NCBI GenBank assembly: GCA_015520865.1 | Contig: WAPE01000007.1 | Coordinates: forward strand, 1-6,665 | DNA from: Candidatus Iainarchaeum sp. | GTDB taxonomy: Archaea > Iainarchaeota > Iainarchaeia > JAADDC01 | Length of the DNA stretch: 6,665 bases | Reading direction: 5' to 3' | Shown: positions 4,531 to 6,665 of the stretch, piece after piece | How positions within the stretch are numbered: the first letter of the stretch is position 1 | Layout of the letters: each line of letters opens with the position of its first letter | Translations under genes and position numbers: made by a program | Notes under the pieces: model-generated | What the model was told of the DNA's origin: nothing | Databases searched by the model: none | What the model saw: the letters and a program-made list of their open reading frames with translations, nothing else

Positions 4531-5492
4531 TCTTTCTCTTCCCTTTCGAGTAGATCAACGTAGTAATCCCCAAGAACGACGCTTTTCAGCTCTGCTGCTA
4601 AATATTTTGCTGTTTCCGTTGCTAAACCCCTTTCTGCCATTTCTATCCACCTTTCTAACCCCTTTACTCCAATGCTTTGATACTCCATGGCCGTAGCGAT
4701 GAACTCCAGTTTATCGGCATCTTTGAGGATCGCTGTTTCTTCGGGTTTCTCCAACCCCAAGAACCTCCAGATACCCTCTTCATCGACCTTCACGTGGATC
4801 TTGGCCAACCTGTGGAGATCTCCCGTTATGGCTTCTGGAAGATCATGAAGCAGAGCTCTAACGATTTCTTCCTCGGGATCCGCTCCTTCCTCCCTCGCTA
4901 ATATGTCTGCGATGATCATAACCCTGAAAACGTGGTCAGCAATCGTCTCCGGATTTCTTATCCCGACGGTAAACCAATCACTCCTCGGAAACTTCTTGAG
5001 AAAACCCGCGAGAATGATCCTATCTGCTGGATAAAGCTCTTCTGATGTCCTTAGCTTTCGATGGAAATATGGAATCGATCTATTTGACAAGATACTCTCC
5101 AACAGAGTCTTCGATAGGGTGAGTTTTAGGAATTCCAACTCTCTTTCTATAAAAAGCTCGAGATCTGGTACATTATTTTCCCAGAAGGTTGTTAGGGCTT
5201 CTAATATATCAGCGTCTTCAACAATATCACTTTTTCTTGGATCCTCGTATCTTAGAAACCGTTTACTTGCACAATAGTGATCAAAAGTTTTTGCTTCCCC
5301 GAAATCGTGCCACACCGCCTCCCTAACGTACTTCCCTGGTTCCTCTTCCATCATCCTCGCGAGCTCGAAGGTGATATAGGCCACCCTAAAGGAGTGGCTC
5401 GCGACACTCTCCCTTATCCCAACGAGAAGGCTTCCCAGCCTCGGATAACGTTTCAGGTAACCCGCCAGAACGATCGTTTCTATGGGGTCCAC
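4527..5492 (-). CDS. Tandem-HD phosphohydrolase, two fused HD domains
   Basis: 321 residues from GTG 5492, about twice the length of the common single-domain archaeal HD hydrolases. Two homologous halves are visible. Copy 1 starts IVLAGYLKRYPR (7-18), with VGIR at 24-27, His 33, His-Asp 62-63, Glu 66, Asp 71 and Asp 95. Copy 2 starts IILAGFLKKFPR (159-170), with VGIR at 176-179, His 187, His-Asp 216-217, Glu 220, Asp 225 and Asp 260. The H to HD spacing is 29 residues in both, so both metal sites look intact. Copy 2 has the fuller HDLPEAITGD motif of the YfbR/HDDC2-like group, which act as 5'-deoxynucleotidases; copy 1 has HDFGEAKTFD and differs after it. The substrate is unknown; hydrolysis of a nucleotide phosphate in the cytosol is inferred from the fold. 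The start fits a leaderless transcript from the TATA box at 5514-5522. Confidence 0.85.
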   Translation of the reverse strand: MDPIETIVLAGYLKRYPRLGSLLVGIRESVASHSFRVAYITFELARMMEEEPGKYVREAVWHDFGEAKTFDHYCASKRFLRYEDPRKSDIVEDADILEALTTFWENNVPDLELFIERELEFLKLTLSKTLLESILSNRSIPYFHRKLRTSEELYPADRIILAGFLKKFPRSDWFTVGIRNPETIADHVFRVMIIADILAREEGADPEEEIVRALLHDLPEAITGDLHRLAKIHVKVDEEGIWRFLGLEKPEETAILKDADKLEFIATAMEYQSIGVKGLERWIEMAERGLATETAKYLAAELKSVVLGDYYVDLLEREEKD

Positions 5493-5513
5493 GAAGAAAT
5501 TTAGGTCGAAGGG

Positions 5514-5522
5514 CTTAAATTT
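5514..5522 (-). promoter_or_regulatory. TATA box of the tandem-HD gene
   Basis: AAATTTAAG on the minus strand is centred 26 bp upstream of GTG 5492. There is no SD, so a leaderless transcript with a GTG start is likely. Its complement is identical to the box at 236-244. Confidence 0.5.
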
Positions 5523-5525
5523 CCG

Positions 5526-6152
5526 CTAGAACAAGCTTTCTTTTATCTCCCTGAGCCTTTTGAGATCTTTCCGAACATCTTCTTCCCTTTCTCTATACCT
5601 AAACCTCATGAGATCCTTCGCTATAACCTCCGTCCTGTCCCTTGGGAGCTTTTCTGGATTCAGCCCCCTTACAGCTTTGTAGGTTTCTTCTAGCAGTCTA
5701 AAGTCTCCCTCATGAGCTCGTCGTAGGGTTGTTATGTGGGGAGGGATGATCATTGGAACATCGTTGAACCGTTTGTGGAGTTCGGCAGCCAATGCCAGCG
5801 CTACAAGAACCGCCAAACCATACTTTATACTCGTAAGGGGCGTATGAGGAGAAAAGCCTTTTACATCGAAATACGACCTTATTTTCATGCCTAACTGTTC
5901 TTCGCTTTCTCGAACTGGAGGGATTTGGGTCAGTTTAAAGCTTATATCTGATAGCCGAAGTTTTACGAGCGTTTTCTTGCCAAGATTGCTTGGAAAGTAG
6001 ATTACAATATCTGGACGCTTTTCCAGGATGTAGGAAACCCCTTCTGCAACCTTATCAGGGTCCAGACTGTATAAGTTTCGAAGAAGAACCCGTACGATTG
6101 GGTGGTTAGAAAACTTCATTATCCCTTCTTTTGTATAAGTTTTTTCCTCCAC
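5526..6152 (-). CDS. Unknown protein, paralog A of an adjacent pair (IIPPH/AHEGD family)
   Basis: Up to 208 residues; not recognised. Seen: an N-terminal alpha/beta part with YILEKRPDIVIYF (41-53), a middle linker, then a hydrophobic helix (about 112-124) running into AAELHKRF, followed by IIPPH at 135-139, TLRRAHEGD at 142-150 and LLEETY at 153-158, and a strongly charged Arg/Glu/Lys-rich C-terminal helix pair. The core from ALALAA to ETY matches the upstream paralog at 26 of 41 positions. His 126, His 139, His 147, Glu 148, Asp 150 and Glu 156 are all shared, so a metal or catalytic site is possible; that is inference. The hydrophobic helix is short and more likely buried than transmembrane. 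Start is uncertain: GTG 6152 is the longest, while ATG 6119, preceded by GAAGGGATA, would remove 11 residues. It lies 21 bp after paralog B and 33 bp before the HD gene. Confidence 0.7.
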   Translation of the reverse strand: MEEKTYTKEGIMKFSNHPIVRVLLRNLYSLDPDKVAEGVSYILEKRPDIVIYFPSNLGKKTLVKLRLSDISFKLTQIPPVRESEEQLGMKIRSYFDVKGFSPHTPLTSIKYGLAVLVALALAAELHKRFNDVPMIIPPHITTLRRAHEGDFRLLEETYKAVRGLNPEKLPRDRTEVIAKDLMRFRYREREEDVRKDLKRLREIKESLF

Positions 6153-6156
6153 GAGA

Positions 6157-6162
6157 AATAAA
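6157..6162 (-). promoter_or_regulatory. Possible TATA element ahead of paralog A
   Basis: TTTATT on the minus strand lies about 40 bp upstream of ATG 6119 and would give a short leader holding GAAGGG. It lies too close to GTG 6152 to serve that start; the alternative AT-rich run at 6170-6180, overlapping the paralog B stop, would suit a leaderless GTG. The two readings exclude one another. Confidence 0.25.
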
Positions 6163-6173
6163 GGTTCTCAAAA

Positions 6174-6665
6174 TTATTTAGCCTTTCTGACCTTATTTTC
6201 GGCGATCTTTCTCAGAATCTCGAGCTCCCGTCGAACACTTCTCTCATTGTGTTGCCTGGCTCGGAACAAGATCCTTGCTATCATCCTCTCTTCATTGTGA
6301 TTCAGATCTTCCGCTTTAATGTTCTTCACAATCCAGTACGTTTCGTTTAGCAGGGAGTAATCCCCTTCGTGAGCTTTCCTCAGTGTATAAGCGTGAGGAG
6401 GTATGATTCGGGGTATCTTGCCGTACTTTCTGTGCATATGAGCCGCTAAGGCAAGGGCTATAAGTCCTGCTATTGACTTGGCTGCTATCTGTGAGTAATA
6501 GGAGTAAAAATCGCGATTTGGTATAGAGGATCTCGGGAGCTTAAGGTAGTAGACAACATCTTCAATACTGGCTTCTTTGAGATTGTACCCTCTTCTTTTT
6601 CTTTGCAATCCGGCCGCAATATAGATCCGGGTATCAGGTGCATTATTGAGAATGTATTCTAGGTC
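6174..6665 (-). CDS. Unknown protein, paralog B (IIPPH/AHEGD family), 5' end beyond the window
   Basis: 163 visible residues; the frame stays open to the right edge, so the start is outside the window. The first visible stretch, DLEYILNNAPDTRIYIAAGL, aligns with the YILEKRPDIVIYF region of paralog A, which shows that the TTG at 6608 is not the true start. The conserved core follows: ALALAAHMHRKYG, IPRIIPPH, TLRKAHEGDY, LLNETY, then a charged helical tail ending VRKAK. Linker length between the N-terminal part and the core differs from paralog A (paralog B is shorter there). The function is unknown. The arrangement, two same-strand copies 21 bp apart, points to an old tandem duplication, since the copies have diverged outside the core. 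Confidence 0.7.
   Translation of the reverse strand, partial: DLEYILNNAPDTRIYIAAGLQRKRRGYNLKEASIEDVVYYLKLPRSSIPNRDFYSYYSQIAAKSIAGLIALALAAHMHRKYGKIPRIIPPHAYTLRKAHEGDYSLLNETYWIVKNIKAEDLNHNEERMIARILFRARQHNERSVRRELEILRKIAENKVRKAK

Noticed and set aside
4313..4696. Plus-strand frame of 127 codons spanning the pilin and the HD gene end
   Set aside because: It is antisense to two recognisable proteins and across an intergenic promoter; the hydrophobic product reflects the complement of Lys/Glu-rich coding.
1..6665. CRISPR array, tRNA, rRNA, insertion sequence or attachment site
   Set aside because: No regularly spaced direct repeats, cloverleaf-like sequence, transposase motif or flanking duplications were seen, and gaps between genes are all under 50 bp.

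Overview
The window is archaeal. It carries the two archaeal/eukaryotic ribosome-rescue genes, aPelota and ABCE1, next to an archaeal prepilin peptidase and a class III (Q-x-S/T-x-E type) pilin. Upstream regions fit archaeal TATA boxes about 25 bp ahead of leaderless starts, or short SD sites matching GGTGAT. The gene set points to a euryarchaeal or related lineage, probably thermophilic, but I cannot name the organism from this sequence.

Left part (1-2211). The N-terminal end of a Pelota gene runs leftward out of the window. It diverges, across only 33 bp, from a rightward pair: a 65-residue two-TM membrane protein and ABCE1. Pelota and ABCE1 act together to split stalled ribosomes, so this is a functional pair read from what look like two overlapping, opposed promoters.

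Middle part (2202-4491, all leftward). ABCE1 meets a TctA/DUF112-like membrane protein tail to tail. The two coding regions overlap by 10 bp within a 14-bp perfect palindrome, so both proteins end in Tyr-Tyr-Ala. Upstream of the TctA-like gene, and overlapping it and each other, are a membrane-anchored OB-fold protein with four cysteines and a GxGD-type prepilin peptidase. Just upstream of the peptidase is a 60-residue class III pilin, its likely substrate.

Right part (4527-6665, all leftward). A protein made of two fused HD phosphohydrolase domains is preceded by two adjacent paralogs of a family I do not recognise. The paralogs share a strongly conserved ALALAA...H...IIPPH...AHEGD core. The second runs off the right edge. 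No RNA genes, CRISPR arrays, insertion sequences or integration scars were seen, and no stretch over 300 bp lacks a gene.
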